64,000 nucleotides of DNA. It comes from Treponema sp. Lineage in GTDB: Bacteria > Spirochaetota > Spirochaetia > Treponematales > Treponemataceae. Under the pieces are notes generated by a model. The model was not told the origin of the DNA. It saw nothing but the letters and a program-made list of their open reading frames with translations, and did not search any database. The stretch covers positions 1-64,000 of the forward strand of contig JAKSTG010000001.1 of assembly GCA_024402695.1 (NCBI GenBank), given 5' to 3'. Shown piece by piece: positions 1 through 8,379 of this stretch (position 1 is its first letter; each line of letters begins with the position of its first letter). The translations under genes and the position numbers were made by a program.

Positions 1-373
1 CTGTTACAGAGATTTTTTTAGGATCCAGGGCAAGCCACTGTGGACTTGTAAGGAACTCATATGAGAATGCGATAGAATCTTTTTTGAAGTAATCACCGAG
101 AGACCAGTTTCCGAGCATTTCGAAACATGTAAGGTGGCTTGGGTCCCCTACTTCATCGATATCACCGGTACGAACACATTTCTGATAGTCAGTAAGACGA
201 GTTCCGGCTGGATGTGTTTCACCAAGAAGATAAGGAACCAGAGGGTGCATACCCGCTGTTGTAAAAAGAACTGAAGGATCATTTTCAGGAATTAAAGACT
301 GGCCAGAGATTTCTGCATGGCCTTTTGATTTAAAAAACTCAATATATTTTGAGCGTAATTCGTTAGCTGTCAT
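1..373 (-). CDS. alaS: alanyl-tRNA synthetase, N-terminal part (runs off left edge)
   Basis: Charges tRNA-Ala with alanine in the cytoplasm. Translating the minus strand from the ATG at 373 gives [19 protein letters not shown], then a segment with [14 protein letters not shown], the [12 protein letters not shown] stretch and [14 protein letters not shown]. These are hallmark motifs of the class II AlaRS catalytic core (motif 1 and 2 region). Only about 124 residues lie in the window; the rest of a typically large protein (near 600 aa or more) is beyond the left edge. No Shine-Dalgarno precedes the ATG; instead TAAAAT sits 8 nt upstream on the same strand, so the mRNA may be leaderless. Confidence 0.96.
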   Translation of the reverse strand, partial: MTANELRSKYIEFFKSKGHAEISGQSLIPENDPSVLFTTAGMHPLVPYLLGETHPAGTRLTDYQKCVRTGDIDEVGDPSHLTCFEMLGNWSLGDYFKKDSIAFSYEFLTSPQWLALDPKKISVT

Positions 374-381
374 AGAATTCT

Positions 382-387
382 ATTTTA
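382..387 (-). promoter_or_regulatory. candidate -10 box of alaS, possible leaderless start
   Basis: TAAAAT on the minus strand, 8 nt before the alaS ATG, with no purine-rich ribosome binding site between. No convincing -35 was found. It is one of a group of similarly placed boxes in this window. Confidence 0.33.
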
Positions 388-431
388 TTGCGAAAAGACT
401 AAATTTTCAATATATGGAAAGAAAGTATCTT

Positions 432-2000
432 TTATTCAGGCTGGTTTATAACTGCCGAAAACTGCCAGTTTCTGCCGTCTACAGGGTAACATTCCTTTGG
501 AGTAACCTTTACAGGGGCCAGAATAAGGGTGTCTTCATCTGTAACAACCTTTTCGATAGTCTTTTTCTTCTGTGTTTCTGTAATGATCTTTGTTCCGAAA
601 GTCATTACGTATTCAGAACCCAGCTCAGAATATCCTGAAGAAGGACGAAGCTGGATGACGTTCTCATCACCTACAGAGAAAATCGAATAAATACCTTTTT
701 CTGAATCCTGTCCGGAAGTAACCGAATATCTGTTTCCGTCAAAAGAAAGGGCCGTTCCGTCCAGGGCAGTCCATTTACGCGAAGTGATTTTCTGTGCAAA
801 GCCTGTTTCTTTTACTGCGGCAACACTCTGGGCAAAATTATAGCCTGAAGAAGTTTTCTTGTAGTTTCCGTCCCAAAGGGAACCTTCCGCAATAACCATG
901 TGAACATCATCACGGACTGTAACGCGGATTTCATCTACACCCACAAGCATAATGTCAAAACGGCGGTGAAGGCTGGAAATAATGGAGTTTGTTGTGGTCA
1001 GATAGATACCGTTATGGCGGAGTTTTGAATCTTCCCAGTTGTAAACTTCTTCTGTGTCCCCGTTCAGGAAGATGATTTCCTTGTCTGGGTAACTGAAACA
1101 CAGATAACGGATCGTATTGTCTGTATTCGAAGTCTTGTACCAAAGCCCGTCCATAAAGGCTGCGAAAGTTTCTACAGTTCCGTCCTGGATGCGGGAAAGC
1201 TCACGGGCTGCCAGACGGCTTGCAGTTACGGTTGTGCTGCGGTTGAATTCATATTTCTGATTGAAACTGTTCCAGCGGTATTCAGTCTGAATCTGGTTTG
1301 TGGCAGATTTCTTTTCGGCCAGTTCTTCAGGAGATTTTCCTGCATTGTCTGAGCTGTAAACCCAAACCGAGAAACTTTCCCCGTTGGAAAGAGCCAGCTC
1401 ATAGCTGTCTGCACGTTCTGTCTGCTGAATGAATACAGTTCCGTCAGATGCAAAGGATCCTACATTCACAATTTCAGCTTCCAGACCATTTCCCTTGCAG
1501 ATAAAAATATTCATTACATAATCACCGGAATCCTCTACTCCCTGATAAATAAGGGCCTGTGTGTGGTTTCCGATTACATCCAGATTTGAATATGTGAAAG
1601 TACCTGTTTTGGAAATATTTGTTCTGATGTCAGTGATGCGGTTGTAATCCTTTGTTTCAGAATCATAAAGCCCGATTACCAGCCAGAGGTAAGGAGAATC
1701 GGCCTTGCGGACTACGATTACCTGGTCTTCGTAAGTATCATTGTCAAAATCGAAAATAAGAGTGCTGATAAGGGTTTCCGAACCGGAAAGAGGAATGAAC
1801 GAAGTAAAGGTTTCCTGTTCCACAGAAGCTTCTGTTCGTCCTGAATCTGACATTACTTCTTCGGAAAACTTTGGATTTACTATTTTTGCCTGTTTGGTGT
1901 TTTCACCTTCAATCCCTGAATTCTTTTTTGAAAAAAAGAAAAATACCCCCAGGGCAGCAGCAGCCAGTACAAAAACAACAGCAATAAACTTCGATTTCAT
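432..2000 (-). CDS. secreted or membrane-anchored hypothetical protein, possibly pallilysin-related
   Basis: A 522-aa protein with an uncleaved-looking N-terminal hydrophobic segment (residues 5-23, rich in V, A and F) preceded by Lys, so it is exported or anchored in the inner membrane. After a polar linker, residues near 80-110 contain FDFDNDTYEDQVIVV, an Asp-rich FG-GAP/calcium-loop-like motif, followed by beta-rich sequence to the C-terminus. This layout recalls treponemal proteins annotated as pallilysin-related adhesins, but that is recollection, not an alignment, and there is no HExxH zinc-protease motif anywhere. It lies 58 nt downstream of alaS on the opposite side of that gene's start and is divergent from the GH5 gene. 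No strong Shine-Dalgarno is visible before the ATG. Function unknown. Confidence 0.8.
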   Translation of the reverse strand: MKSKFIAVVFVLAAAALGVFFFFSKKNSGIEGENTKQAKIVNPKFSEEVMSDSGRTEASVEQETFTSFIPLSGSETLISTLIFDFDNDTYEDQVIVVRKADSPYLWLVIGLYDSETKDYNRITDIRTNISKTGTFTYSNLDVIGNHTQALIYQGVEDSGDYVMNIFICKGNGLEAEIVNVGSFASDGTVFIQQTERADSYELALSNGESFSVWVYSSDNAGKSPEELAEKKSATNQIQTEYRWNSFNQKYEFNRSTTVTASRLAARELSRIQDGTVETFAAFMDGLWYKTSNTDNTIRYLCFSYPDKEIIFLNGDTEEVYNWEDSKLRHNGIYLTTTNSIISSLHRRFDIMLVGVDEIRVTVRDDVHMVIAEGSLWDGNYKKTSSGYNFAQSVAAVKETGFAQKITSRKWTALDGTALSFDGNRYSVTSGQDSEKGIYSIFSVGDENVIQLRPSSGYSELGSEYVMTFGTKIITETQKKKTIEKVVTDEDTLILAPVKVTPKECYPVDGRNWQFSAVINQPE

Positions 2001-2115
2001 ACCATTACTCTATCCTATTTTTCTTATAAAAAACAAGACGATAGTCATAGACAATATATTTATGGTAGATTAAAGTTATGTATACTAGGGGATTTTCCCC
2101 ATGAAGGAGCTTTTC

Positions 2116-3351
2116 ATGAAAAAGATTATTACATTAGCACTGGCAGCAGTACTGTCTCTTTCAGTGCTTTCCTGTGCCTCAGGCAAGAAAAACAAATCTT
2201 CAAAAACTTACCGCCCGGACAGAGTTTTCAACAAAAAAGAAGCGGTAGTTGACAAGAACAAAGTCCCAATGAAGGGAATGAAAGCAACAGAAATCACTCT
2301 TGATATGAAAACAGGATGGAACCTGGGTAACTCTCTGGATGCAACCGGAAACGGAATCAACTCAGAAACAAGCTGGAGACAGCCAAAAACAACAAAGGCA
2401 ATGATCGACGGTCTTGCAAGAACAGGTTTCAAAACAATCCGTATTCCTACAACCTGGCGCAACCACATCATTGACCAGACTTACACAATCGACCCACGCT
2501 GGATGGCCCGTGTAAAAGAAATCGTTGACTGGGCAATCGAAGATGATATGTACGTTATCCTGAACGTTCACCACGACAACTTCAACCGCAATGTACCAAT
2601 GTCTTACCGCGGAGGTTACTACCCTAACGAACTGAACGAAGAAGAATCACTCTGCTTCCTTATCAACGTATGGGGACAGATCGCCCTGGCCTTCAACAAC
2701 GGCTACGACGAACACCTGGTATTCGAAACTCTGAATGAACCTCGTCTGTGTGGAACTCCATCAGAATGGAACTACTCTTCAGGAAATCCTGACCAGAAAG
2801 CAGCACAGCTTATGATCAACAAATTCAATCAGGCAATCGTTGATACAATCCGTGCATCAGGCGGAAACAACGCAAAACGCCTTATCGCAATGCCTGGTTA
2901 TGCATGTACTGTAGCCGCTCCTCTTTCTCCGGAATTCGTTCTTCCTGAAGATCCAGCCAACAACCTTGGTGTAGCCGTTCACATGTACACACCATACAAC
3001 TTCGCAATGGATGGAAACGGAACAACAAAATACAATCCAAAAATGGCAAGTGATCTTTCTTACACCTTCAAACAGCTGGAAGCAAAATTTGTTAAGAACG
3101 GAGTTGCAGTTTACGTTGGTGAATACGGTGCTGTAAACAAGGAAAATCCTGAAGACCGCAAACAGTGGTTTAACGCCTTCATCCGCCAGGGACTTAAAGC
3201 CGGCATTCCAAGTATTCTCTGGGACAACCAGGCTTACGAAAAAGACGGAAACGGTTACACAGAAAAATTCGGATACTACATCCGTAACGAACAGAAATGG
3301 TTCGAACCAGAACTTACTGAAGTAATCATCAAAGCAGCAAATCTGGAATAG
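2116..3351 (+). CDS. secreted lipoprotein glycoside hydrolase family 5 (endo-beta-1,4-glucanase type)
   Basis: Predicted extracellular cellulase or related beta-glucanase. The start is set at 2116 because AAGGAG lies 7 nt before this ATG; the in-frame ATG at 2101 is itself part of the leader. A lipoprotein signal (MKKIITLALAAVLSLSVLSC) puts the lipidated Cys at residue 20. The GH5 core follows: GWNLGNSLDATG near residue 60, IRIPTTWRNH, and VILNVHHD. The acid/base Glu is about residue 208 in ETLNEPR and the nucleophile Glu about residue 336 in VYVGEYGAV. At 411 aa it is catalytic domain only, with no carbohydrate-binding module. A short GGGGA-TTT-TCCCC hairpin (2088-2100) sits just before the Shine-Dalgarno and could affect translation. 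Exact substrate cannot be read from sequence. Confidence 0.93.
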   Translation: MKKIITLALAAVLSLSVLSCASGKKNKSSKTYRPDRVFNKKEAVVDKNKVPMKGMKATEITLDMKTGWNLGNSLDATGNGINSETSWRQPKTTKAMIDGLARTGFKTIRIPTTWRNHIIDQTYTIDPRWMARVKEIVDWAIEDDMYVILNVHHDNFNRNVPMSYRGGYYPNELNEEESLCFLINVWGQIALAFNNGYDEHLVFETLNEPRLCGTPSEWNYSSGNPDQKAAQLMINKFNQAIVDTIRASGGNNAKRLIAMPGYACTVAAPLSPEFVLPEDPANNLGVAVHMYTPYNFAMDGNGTTKYNPKMASDLSYTFKQLEAKFVKNGVAVYVGEYGAVNKENPEDRKQWFNAFIRQGLKAGIPSILWDNQAYEKDGNGYTEKFGYYIRNEQKWFEPELTEVIIKAANLE

Positions 3352-3408
3352 ATTCTGAACATCAGATACGGCAGTTACAAAAAGCCTAACCGCCGCACCT
3401 CATAAACA

Positions 3409-3449
3409 AAAAGGCCGGTTTCGGGAAATCCTGAAACCGGCCTTTTTTT
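3409..3449. terminator. bidirectional intrinsic terminator between GH5 and prs
   Basis: A 12-bp stem (AAGGCCGGTTTC / GAAACCGGCCTT) with a 10-nt loop is followed by seven T on the plus strand and preceded by an A-run that gives a U-tract on the minus strand. It fits termination of both convergent genes. Confidence 0.9.
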
Positions 3450-3471
3450 ATCAGTTCTTCAAGTAAACTGA

Positions 3472-4740
3472 TTATTCGTTTGTTTCTTTCTTTTCTTCTT
3501 TCTTGTTTGGCTTCAGCACTTTTTCGATGATTGTGCGGTTGTCAAGAAGATCGCTCAAAGACTGGTTGTAGTGGATACGTGTAATTACGTTTGCAAACAG
3601 ACCTGAAACGTTTGTGCTGATGTACCATTCTTTTGTCAGAAGTTCTTCGTGATAAACAGCGTTTGTACCGATGATGCGGTAGAAGAGTCCCTGTTTGTAG
3701 GCTTCGTCAAACTGTTCGATGGCGTTGCCTGTAAAGAATGGGAGAGAAATTGCACAGATAACTTTTGTAGCACCCTGATTCTTCAGGAATTCCATGGCTT
3801 TCAAAAGTGTTCCACCTGTTCCGAGCATATCGTCGGCCAGGAATGCAACTTTTCCTTTTACATCTCCAAGAAGCTTAACACTCTTGATGTTTGTAGAGTG
3901 AGCATCCTGTGTAACTATAGAATAATCACGTTCTTTGTAAATCATTGCCAGAGGCAGCTTAAGACCTGAAGCATAGAACTTGTTGCGGTCAATAGCACCA
4001 GTATCAGGTGATACAACTACAACATCTTCTGTTTCACCTGTCAGATCTACGATCTTTGAAAGTTCGCGGATAATCTGGTAGCTGGCATGAAGGTTGTCCA
4101 GGTTGAGAGTTGAGAAGGCATTGATAATTTCGCGTGAGTGAATATCAAGTGTGATAATGCGCTGAACTGTCTGCATTTCATAGATGTGTCCAAGAAGACT
4201 AGCAGTAAGTCCTTCGCGTCCCTTTCTTTTGTGCTGACGAGCGTATGGGTAAGCTGGAAGTACCAGAGAGATACTTGCGGCGCCTGCCATGCGAACAGCA
4301 TCAATTGTTACGAGGAGACACATTACGTGATCGTTTACGGAAAAACGACATTTATTTTTTCCGTCGTTCATCAGAATCTCTTCGTGATTTTCTACATCCT
4401 GGAAAATATATACATCTTTTCCGCGGATTGTTTCCAGGAGTTCAGTTTTGAACTCACCGTTGGCAAAATACGTAAAGCGTGAATCAACTTTGATTTTTGG
4501 CTGTCTGTATTTGTCAGTACTACCTCTTATACAGAGATCAGACGTATGGATGTCGTTTTCCATATTGATTTTCTGTACAAGCTCTTCTTTAGTCAGCTCA
4601 TAACGCTTTGTCAAAACATCGTTCTTCAGTGTGAAGCGGTGTTTGTACATGTGTTTCAGGTGCGTTATGACTTCATCGGCGAAAGCTTCGCCACCAGGAC
4701 ACGCAACAATCGCAAGACTTGTTGGATCTGTGTAAGGCAT
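3472..4740 (-). CDS. prs: ribose-phosphate pyrophosphokinase (PRPP synthase), long form
   Basis: Makes PRPP from ribose 5-phosphate and ATP for nucleotide, NAD, His and Trp synthesis. Seen: FANGEFKTEL (the ribose/ATP-binding Asn-Gly-Glu region), PYARQHKRKGREGLTASLL (ATP-binding flexible loop), TLDIHSREI, and the PRPP loop FLADDMLGTGGTL. At 422 aa it is about 100 residues longer than the classic 315-aa enzyme, mainly through an N-terminal extension and insertions; such long forms occur in spirochaetes and some Firmicutes. AGGAG lies 6 nt before the ATG. It is divergent from the DUF3310/apt operon, which uses PRPP through Apt, so the pair forms a local purine-salvage group. Confidence 0.93.
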   Translation of the reverse strand: MPYTDPTSLAIVACPGGEAFADEVITHLKHMYKHRFTLKNDVLTKRYELTKEELVQKINMENDIHTSDLCIRGSTDKYRQPKIKVDSRFTYFANGEFKTELLETIRGKDVYIFQDVENHEEILMNDGKNKCRFSVNDHVMCLLVTIDAVRMAGAASISLVLPAYPYARQHKRKGREGLTASLLGHIYEMQTVQRIITLDIHSREIINAFSTLNLDNLHASYQIIRELSKIVDLTGETEDVVVVSPDTGAIDRNKFYASGLKLPLAMIYKERDYSIVTQDAHSTNIKSVKLLGDVKGKVAFLADDMLGTGGTLLKAMEFLKNQGATKVICAISLPFFTGNAIEQFDEAYKQGLFYRIIGTNAVYHEELLTKEWYISTNVSGLFANVITRIHYNQSLSDLLDNRTIIEKVLKPNKKEEKKETNE

Positions 4741-4828
4741 AAATACTCCTGGGAAACCTGTCTCTTTTGAAACCAGTTCCCCTTTTGTTTGTGGGATGCC
4801 TATATATTATCAAATTTGCGGAAAACAC

Positions 4829-4855
4829 TCTATATATAGTGGCAGGTCTTTTCAA
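4829..4855 (-). promoter_or_regulatory. candidate prs promoter
   Basis: On the minus strand TTGAAA is followed after 15 nt by TATAGA (or after 13 nt by TATATA). It lies about 90 nt before the prs ATG. Spacing is short, so this is tentative. Confidence 0.3.
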
Positions 4856-4892
4856 TTATCCCAAAAAAAATGAAATAAAACGAAAAATGTAG

Positions 4893-4898
4893 TATAAT
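4893..4898 (+). promoter_or_regulatory. candidate -10 box of the DUF3310-apt operon
   Basis: A consensus TATAAT 17 nt before the ATG at 4916. There is no good -35 hexamer at the expected distance, and the short leader lacks a clear Shine-Dalgarno. Confidence 0.4.
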
Positions 4899-4915
4899 AT
4901 CAGTCGAGATTAAAA

Positions 4916-5338
4916 ATGAAAGATGTAAACGAATCACTTAAAACAATCGACAGATACTGTGAAGAAATGCCTTCCCAGGCAGCTCAGAAAGTTCTGAAAA
5001 TGACTGCAAAAGCCATTCTGGTGGAAAAATATGCCAAATATATCCCTGAAGAAGCAATGCAGATCATCCGTGCAGAAGCACAGAATCCTTCTGAATCCTT
5101 CAGCGTAGAAGACAAAGCTGATTTCAATGTTACAAACCATCCGAAACGTTATCTGAACAAATCCGGAATTGAAGCCATCGACGTAATTGAAATGGTCGTA
5201 GAAGGCATTTCCGGTCCGGCAGGTTTTAATGTTGGAACAATGGTAAAATACCTGACCCGTCTTGGAAAGAAAACTGAAGACGTAAAGGAAGAATGGAACA
5301 AAGTTCTGTGGTACGCCCAGCGCGCCCTCACAGTTTAA
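4916..5338 (+). CDS. DUF3310-domain protein (phage SaV / T7 gp1.7-like C-terminus)
   Basis: A 140-aa protein whose C-terminal half (residues 66-138) has the DUF3310 pattern: NHPKRYLNKSGIEAIDVIE, then NVGTMVKYLTRLGKK and WNKVLWYAQRAL. From family knowledge, this domain is common in phage proteins and occurs in T7 gp1.7, a nucleotide kinase. The first 65 residues are helical and unfamiliar. It lies 30 nt upstream of apt on the same strand, and prs is divergent, so a nucleotide-linked role is plausible but not shown. Base composition looks like its neighbours, and no phage genes are nearby. Confidence 0.8.
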   Translation: MKDVNESLKTIDRYCEEMPSQAAQKVLKMTAKAILVEKYAKYIPEEAMQIIRAEAQNPSESFSVEDKADFNVTNHPKRYLNKSGIEAIDVIEMVVEGISGPAGFNVGTMVKYLTRLGKKTEDVKEEWNKVLWYAQRALTV

Positions 5339-5368
5339 GAAGCGCAAATCTAAAAAAGGAACAGAAAA

Positions 5369-5905
5369 ATGACAGAAGACGTAAAAATCATTGACGACGC
5401 AATCCGCCGTGTACCGGATTTCCCAAAACCAGGAATCCTTTTCTACGATATTACAGGCATTCTTGTTCAGCCAAAAGCTTTCAAGTTTGTATTGGACCGC
5501 ATGTTCGCAATCTACAAAGATACAGACATTGATGCCATTGCCGCAGTAGAATCCCGCGGATTCATTTTTGCAAGTTCACTGGCAGAAAAAATGGGAGTCC
5601 CACTTATCCTTATCCGTAAAAAAGGAAAACTGCCTGGAGATACTTTCAGCGCAAAATATGCCCTTGAATACGGCGAAGCCGAAATCGAAGTGCACAAAGC
5701 CGATGTAAAACGCGGTTCAAAAGTTCTTGTAATTGATGACCTTATTGCAACAGGCGGAACCCTTCAGGCAACAAAAAAACTGATTGAAATGGGTGGCGGA
5801 ACAGTCACAGATTTCTTCGGAGTTGTTGGACTTCCTGATCTTAAATACGAAGAAGTTCTTGCTCCTGCAACAGTTACAACCCTGATCAATTACGCAGGAG
5901 CATAA
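5369..5905 (+). CDS. apt: adenine phosphoribosyltransferase
   Basis: Salvages adenine to AMP using PRPP. The 178-aa length is typical. DFPKPGILFYDITG at residues 17-30 is the adenine-binding N-terminal motif, ESRGFIF is the conserved hood/loop motif, and VLVIDDLIATGGTLQA is the PRPP-binding loop with two acidic residues. AAGGAA lies just before the ATG. It is co-directional with the DUF3310 gene and followed by a strong terminator, so the two genes form an operon. Confidence 0.96.
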   Translation: MTEDVKIIDDAIRRVPDFPKPGILFYDITGILVQPKAFKFVLDRMFAIYKDTDIDAIAAVESRGFIFASSLAEKMGVPLILIRKKGKLPGDTFSAKYALEYGEAEIEVHKADVKRGSKVLVIDDLIATGGTLQATKKLIEMGGGTVTDFFGVVGLPDLKYEEVLAPATVTTLINYAGA

Positions 5906-5910
5906 AAAAA

Positions 5911-5936
5911 AAGCGGTCAACTGACCGCTTTTTTTA
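5911..5936 (+). terminator. intrinsic terminator after apt
   Basis: The perfect stem AAGCGGTCA / TGACCGCTT with a 2-nt loop is followed by a run of T. A-runs on the upstream side would also allow termination on the minus strand. Confidence 0.92.
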
Positions 5937-6202
5937 TGTTTTCAAATAATATCTTCAGAGCAAGGCTTTTGCCCAGAATGATTACTTATAACCCCTGAAA
6001 ACATAATCCGAAAACCAGTCCCAGATTTGAGGGAAACTACAAGCATCCCAAATCCAATTAAAACAACCAGATGTCTCCTAATAGAAGAGCTTACATTAAA
6101 TAATGATTTTTTTCTTGCATAGGGGCAATTTTAATACTGTATCTCTAAAAACTCCAATATCATATTTCAAAAATATCAATTTTTTATTTCCCCGAAATAT
6201 GC

Positions 6203-6208
6203 TATATT
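6203..6208 (+). promoter_or_regulatory. candidate -10 box of the FGGY kinase gene, possible leaderless start
   Basis: TATATT ends 6 nt before the ATG at 6215 and there is no Shine-Dalgarno between. Transcription from it would begin at or next to the start codon. Confidence 0.35.
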
Positions 6209-6214
6209 TTCCTC

Positions 6215-7360
6215 ATGAAAAAAACTGTTCTTTGCGTGGATATAGGAACAACTTCTCTAAAAACAGCGGTCATTTCAAAAGAAGGACTTCAGACTGCCTT
6301 TGCACAGAGCCCCTTCAAAAATCCCGATTCCCGCTATATTTCAAAAGACTGGATTGAACAGTTAAAGAATTGTATAGAAGAAATCAAACCTTTCATAAAA
6401 GATGTTGAAGCCGTAAGCATTTCGGGGAATGGACCAACAGTTGTAACAGAAGATAACGCCACTGTACTTTGGAACGCAAAAACAGATGATCTTCAGGCAG
6501 AAATAAAGAACACTACCAATTCCCTGTTCCTGCCAAAAATTGCAGCCTTAAGAAAAGCCTATCCTTGTGAATTTGAAAAATCAAAAACCATTTTTTCAGG
6601 GCCGGAATACCTGATTTATTTTCTTACAGGGGAAAAGGTTACCATCCTTCCGGAAAGCCGTTATAAAAATGCATACTGGTGCAAAGAACTTCTTGAACTG
6701 AACAATATGGATTCCGAAAAATTTCCTCCTTTCAGAAAAATCGGAGAAAACTACGGAACAGTAAATCTGGAAAAGGAAGATTCCGAAAACCTTTATCTGC
6801 TTCAGGGACTGCCTGTTTACGGCTGCGGACCTGATTTTATTGCCGCCATGATTGGAACCGGTTGTACAGCTACAGGTGCTTTATGTGACTGCGCAGGTTC
6901 CAGCGAAGGTTTCAATCTGTGCATTCCGCTCCCCTTCAAAGATTCCCGTATCCGTCTTCTTCCAAGCGTAACTCCAGGACTCTGGAATGCAGCAGTAATG
7001 ATTCCCGAAAGCGGAAGACTCCTGTTCAACTACAAGAACAAACTTGAAAAAGAAACTGACAGAACCTGGACTTATCCTGAACTGATTGATTTCTGCTTTG
7101 ACCACAAAGATTCAGAAGGCCATGAAATTCTTGAGACTCTCCTGAAAATTTCTGAAAATGCCCTTTCCATTCTGAAGGATGTGGCAGAAAAATGCGGAAT
7201 TGAATTCCCTGACCACATGTTCGTTGCAGGCGGACAGGCAAAAAACAAAAGATGGATGGCAGAAAAAGAAAGACGGCTTGGAATAAAACTGGAAGTAAGT
7301 TCCATTCCAGATGCCGAACTTCTTGGTGACTGGAAAGCAGTGAACAACGGACAAAACTGA
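6215..7360 (+). CDS. FGGY-family carbohydrate kinase, short form
   Basis: ATP-dependent sugar kinase of the hexokinase/actin fold. The N-terminal phosphate-1 motif CVDIGTTSLKTAV is at residues 7-19. The central segment GCGPDFIAAMIGTGC holds the likely catalytic Asp, in the position of the GGxD motif of xylulokinases, and FVAGGQAKNKRWM near residue 343 matches the C-terminal adenosine-binding Gly-Gly. At 381 aa it is about 100 residues shorter than typical xylulo- or glycerol kinases, and the substrate cannot be inferred. Its TGA overlaps the ATG of the HAD gene (TGATG), so the two are translationally coupled. Confidence 0.82.
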   Translation: MKKTVLCVDIGTTSLKTAVISKEGLQTAFAQSPFKNPDSRYISKDWIEQLKNCIEEIKPFIKDVEAVSISGNGPTVVTEDNATVLWNAKTDDLQAEIKNTTNSLFLPKIAALRKAYPCEFEKSKTIFSGPEYLIYFLTGEKVTILPESRYKNAYWCKELLELNNMDSEKFPPFRKIGENYGTVNLEKEDSENLYLLQGLPVYGCGPDFIAAMIGTGCTATGALCDCAGSSEGFNLCIPLPFKDSRIRLLPSVTPGLWNAAVMIPESGRLLFNYKNKLEKETDRTWTYPELIDFCFDHKDSEGHEILETLLKISENALSILKDVAEKCGIEFPDHMFVAGGQAKNKRWMAEKERRLGIKLEVSSIPDAELLGDWKAVNNGQN

Positions 7361-8001
7361 TGAAGATTTATAAAATACCTGAAAACCTAAGAACCCTTAT
7401 TTTCGACATAGACTCAACCCTTTACACCAGTCCGGCTTACGCCCATGAACAGGTAGACTGCCAGGTAAGACACTTCGCAGAACTAAGAGGCATGACTCAT
7501 GAAGAAGCCAGAAACCTGGTTGCCGACTTCCGTAAAAAATGGGCTTCTGAACACAACGGACAGAAAATCAGTCTTGGAAACCTGCTTACTTATTTTGATA
7601 TTCCAATAGAAGAAAGCATTGAATGGAGAAAAACTCTTCTTGAACCTGCCGATTTTCTTTCACGGGATGAAAAACTTATTTCGGCCTTAACTGAGCTGCA
7701 GAAAAAATACAGACTTATCTGTGTAACCAACAACCCGGTACTGCCTGCCCGAAAAACTCTGGATGCCGTAGGAGTTTCAGAGTTCTTCCCTGAAATCATC
7801 GGGCTTGATACCTGCCACGTATCAAAGCCTCATGAAAAGCCCTTCCTCCTTGCTGCCGAAAAAACTGGCGCAAAACCGGAAGAATGCCTTTCCATCGGTG
7901 ACCGCTACGACATAGACCTTTCCCTTCCATTAAACCTGGGCATGGGTGGCATCCTCGTTTCCGGCGTCGAAGACGTCTGGAGATTACCGGAAGTGTTATA
8001 A
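7360..8001 (+). CDS. HAD-family hydrolase, pyrimidine 5'-nucleotidase / phosphatase type
   Basis: Phosphate monoester hydrolase of the haloacid dehalogenase fold. Motif I is FDIDSTLYT (residues 15-23, nucleophile the first Asp), motif II is CVTNNP, motif III is the Lys in SKPHEKPF, and motif IV is SIGDRYDID. The 213-aa size with a helical cap between motifs I and II suits the pyrimidine 5'-nucleotidase (SDT1/YjjG-like) group. It is translationally coupled to the FGGY kinase, so it may act on a sugar phosphate made or spared by that kinase (inference). Its stop codon lies inside the start of a 116-bp tandem repeat. Confidence 0.86.
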   Translation: MKIYKIPENLRTLIFDIDSTLYTSPAYAHEQVDCQVRHFAELRGMTHEEARNLVADFRKKWASEHNGQKISLGNLLTYFDIPIEESIEWRKTLLEPADFLSRDEKLISALTELQKKYRLICVTNNPVLPARKTLDAVGVSEFFPEIIGLDTCHVSKPHEKPFLLAAEKTGAKPEECLSIGDRYDIDLSLPLNLGMGGILVSGVEDVWRLPEVL

Positions 8002-8225
8002 ACTCAAAAAAATTGGGGTGCCAGAAATCGGCACCCCTTGAATTTGGAAAACTTTGTCTCCGAGTTTTGCTGTTTTTTTGCGCAGCAAAAATGCGAGCCT
8101 CTTGCGAGGAAGTATAAACTCAAAAAAATTGGGGTGCCAGAAATCGGCACCCCTTGAATTTGGAAAACTTTCGTCTCCGAGTTTTGCTGTTTTTTTGCGC
8201 AGCAAAAATGCGAGCCTCTTGCGAG
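7997..8225. repeat. two-copy tandem repeat, about 116-bp unit
   Basis: Copy 1 (7997-8112) and copy 2 (8113-8225) are nearly identical; the visible difference is one extra C in copy 2. Each unit holds two hairpins: GGGGTGCC-AGAAATC-GGCACCCC, and TTTTGCTG...CAGCAAAA. The first copy includes the last codons of the HAD gene. Open frames crossing it look spurious. Confidence 0.9.
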
Positions 8226-8243
8226 CAAAGCAAAATCTCGAAA

Positions 8244-8284
8244 AAAAGAAAAGGCTGTCTATCCAGACAGCCTTTTCTTTTTTA
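8244..8284. terminator. intrinsic terminator between the HAD operon and tRNA-Arg
   Basis: The stem AAAAGGCTGTCT / AGACAGCCTTTT with loop ATCC is followed by CTTTTTT on the plus strand; the minus strand also has a T-rich tail. It can end the kinase-HAD transcript and the tRNA transcript. Confidence 0.9.
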
Positions 8285-8285
8285 A

Positions 8286-8359
8286 TGACCCAGATGCGAT
8301 TCGAACGCACTACCTGCCGCTTAGGAGGCGGCCGCTCTATCCAAGTGAGCTACAGGGTC
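8286..8359 (-). tRNA. tRNA-Arg(CCT)
   Basis: The minus strand folds as a cloverleaf: acceptor GACCCTG/CTGGGTC (one T-T mismatch), D stem GCTC/GAGC, anticodon stem GCCGC/GCGGC with loop CTCCTAA, and a T arm with loop TTCGAAT. The anticodon CCT reads AGG. Discriminator A is at 8286 and the CCA end is not encoded. Confidence 0.95.
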
Positions 8360-8379
8360 AGAATTATTTTTACAGCAGA

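Noticed and set aside
432..2000. Zinc metalloprotease call
   Set aside because: There is no HExxH or similar zinc motif in the protein.
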